Shown in pieces: positions 63,985 to 64,000 of a DNA stretch of 64,000 nt. This DNA is from Pseudoponticoccus marisrubri (GTDB lineage: Bacteria; Pseudomonadota; Alphaproteobacteria; Rhodobacterales; Rhodobacteraceae), in contig NZ_LPXO01000012.1 in assembly GCF_001482405.1 (NCBI RefSeq), positions 62,001 to 126,000 on the forward strand. Direction: 5' to 3'. The notes beneath the pieces were generated by a model. That model saw nothing but the letters and a program-made list of their open reading frames with translations. It made no database searches and was not told the DNA's origin. A program made the translations under genes and the position numbers. Within the stretch, counting starts at the first letter, position 1, and each line of letters opens with the position of its first letter.

Positions 63985-64000
63985 ATGTCGTCCGACGATA
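63985..64000 (+). CDS. dnaA: Possible first codons of dnaA (truncated at right edge)
   Basis: ATG-TCG-TCC-GAC-GAT starts 348 bp after rpsT, preceded by a plausible GGGGACGAG site. The call rests almost wholly on the rpsT-dnaA gene order of Rhodobacterales; five codons cannot prove it. Confidence 0.3.

Noticed and set aside
1-64000. CRISPR arrays, IS elements, prophage, tRNA or rRNA genes
   Set aside because: No regularly spaced repeats, transposase or integrase proteins, or RNA-gene signatures were recognised anywhere in the window.

Overview
The window looks like chromosomal DNA of a Rhodobacterales (roseobacter/Rhodobacter-type) alphaproteobacterium. The protein families (roseobacter-type flagellin, FlaF/FlbT, single-domain FlgJ, TimA/Tim44-like protein, YjbF/YjbH), the high GC content outside one short island, and the gene orders rho-mnmE-mnmG-rsmG-parA-parB, maf-aroE-coaE-dnaQ-secB and mutM-...-rpsT all point that way. 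There are no rRNA or tRNA genes, insertion sequences, prophages or CRISPR arrays that I can see.

Layout. (1) 0-10.6 kb holds housekeeping genes: the tail of msrA, a PfkB-type sugar kinase, the malic enzyme-phosphotransacetylase fusion maeB diverging from mutS, the heat-shock pair hrcA-grpE, and rph-rdgB-hemW. (2) 10.6-17.4 kb is the leftward origin-proximal block on the minus strand, rho > mnmE > mnmG > rsmG > parA > parB. It carries two perfect 16-bp parS sites, one at the mnmG start codon and one inside rsmG. (3) 17.4-17.9 kb is a 535-bp non-coding gap with an AT-rich tract and four DnaA-box-like sequences in about 70 bp. All flanking genes read away from it, so this is the best candidate for oriC. 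(4) 17.9-24.1 kb is the rightward arm: maf-aroE-coaE-dnaQ, secB and fxsA on the other strand, then timA-mltA-smr. (5) 24-31.5 kb carries an MFS transporter, a cytochrome c2-like protein with a strong terminator, and an exopolysaccharide module (Wza-type export lipoprotein, NAD-dependent epimerase, short sugar transferase, YjbF and YjbH).

(6) 31.7-57.2 kb is a large flagellar cluster. The units are motB; flgE-flgK-flgL-flgI; motA, a 749-aa periplasmic protein and then flhA-fliR-flhB-fliJ-like; flgB-flgC-fliE-fliQ-flgF-flgG-flgA-flgH-fliL on the minus strand; fliI; flgJ-like-flgN-like, fliC and flaF-flbT-DUF1217 on the minus strand; and fliK-flgD. Rod, hook, rings, filament, stator and part of the export apparatus are encoded. 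FliF, FliG, FliM, FliN, FliH, FliO and FliP are absent from the window. CtrA-like half-site pairs (TTAA-N7-TTAA with mismatches) recur in front of most units. (7) 57.6-64 kb contains a 62-aa exported membrane peptide with its own terminator, ubiE-ubiB, mutM, an enoyl-CoA hydratase, a DUF3616 gene, rpsT with a terminator, and probably the first codons of dnaA at the right edge.

Most notable items: the oriC/parS architecture; an AT-rich, codon-atypical fliK-flgD island inside an otherwise GC-rich flagellar locus; an uncharacterised AMIN-plus-helical-repeat periplasmic protein between motA and flhA; shared CtrA-like sites; and a small secreted or membrane peptide preceded by a sigma-54-like element. 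All functional calls rest on recognising protein motifs and gene order by eye. No database search was run.
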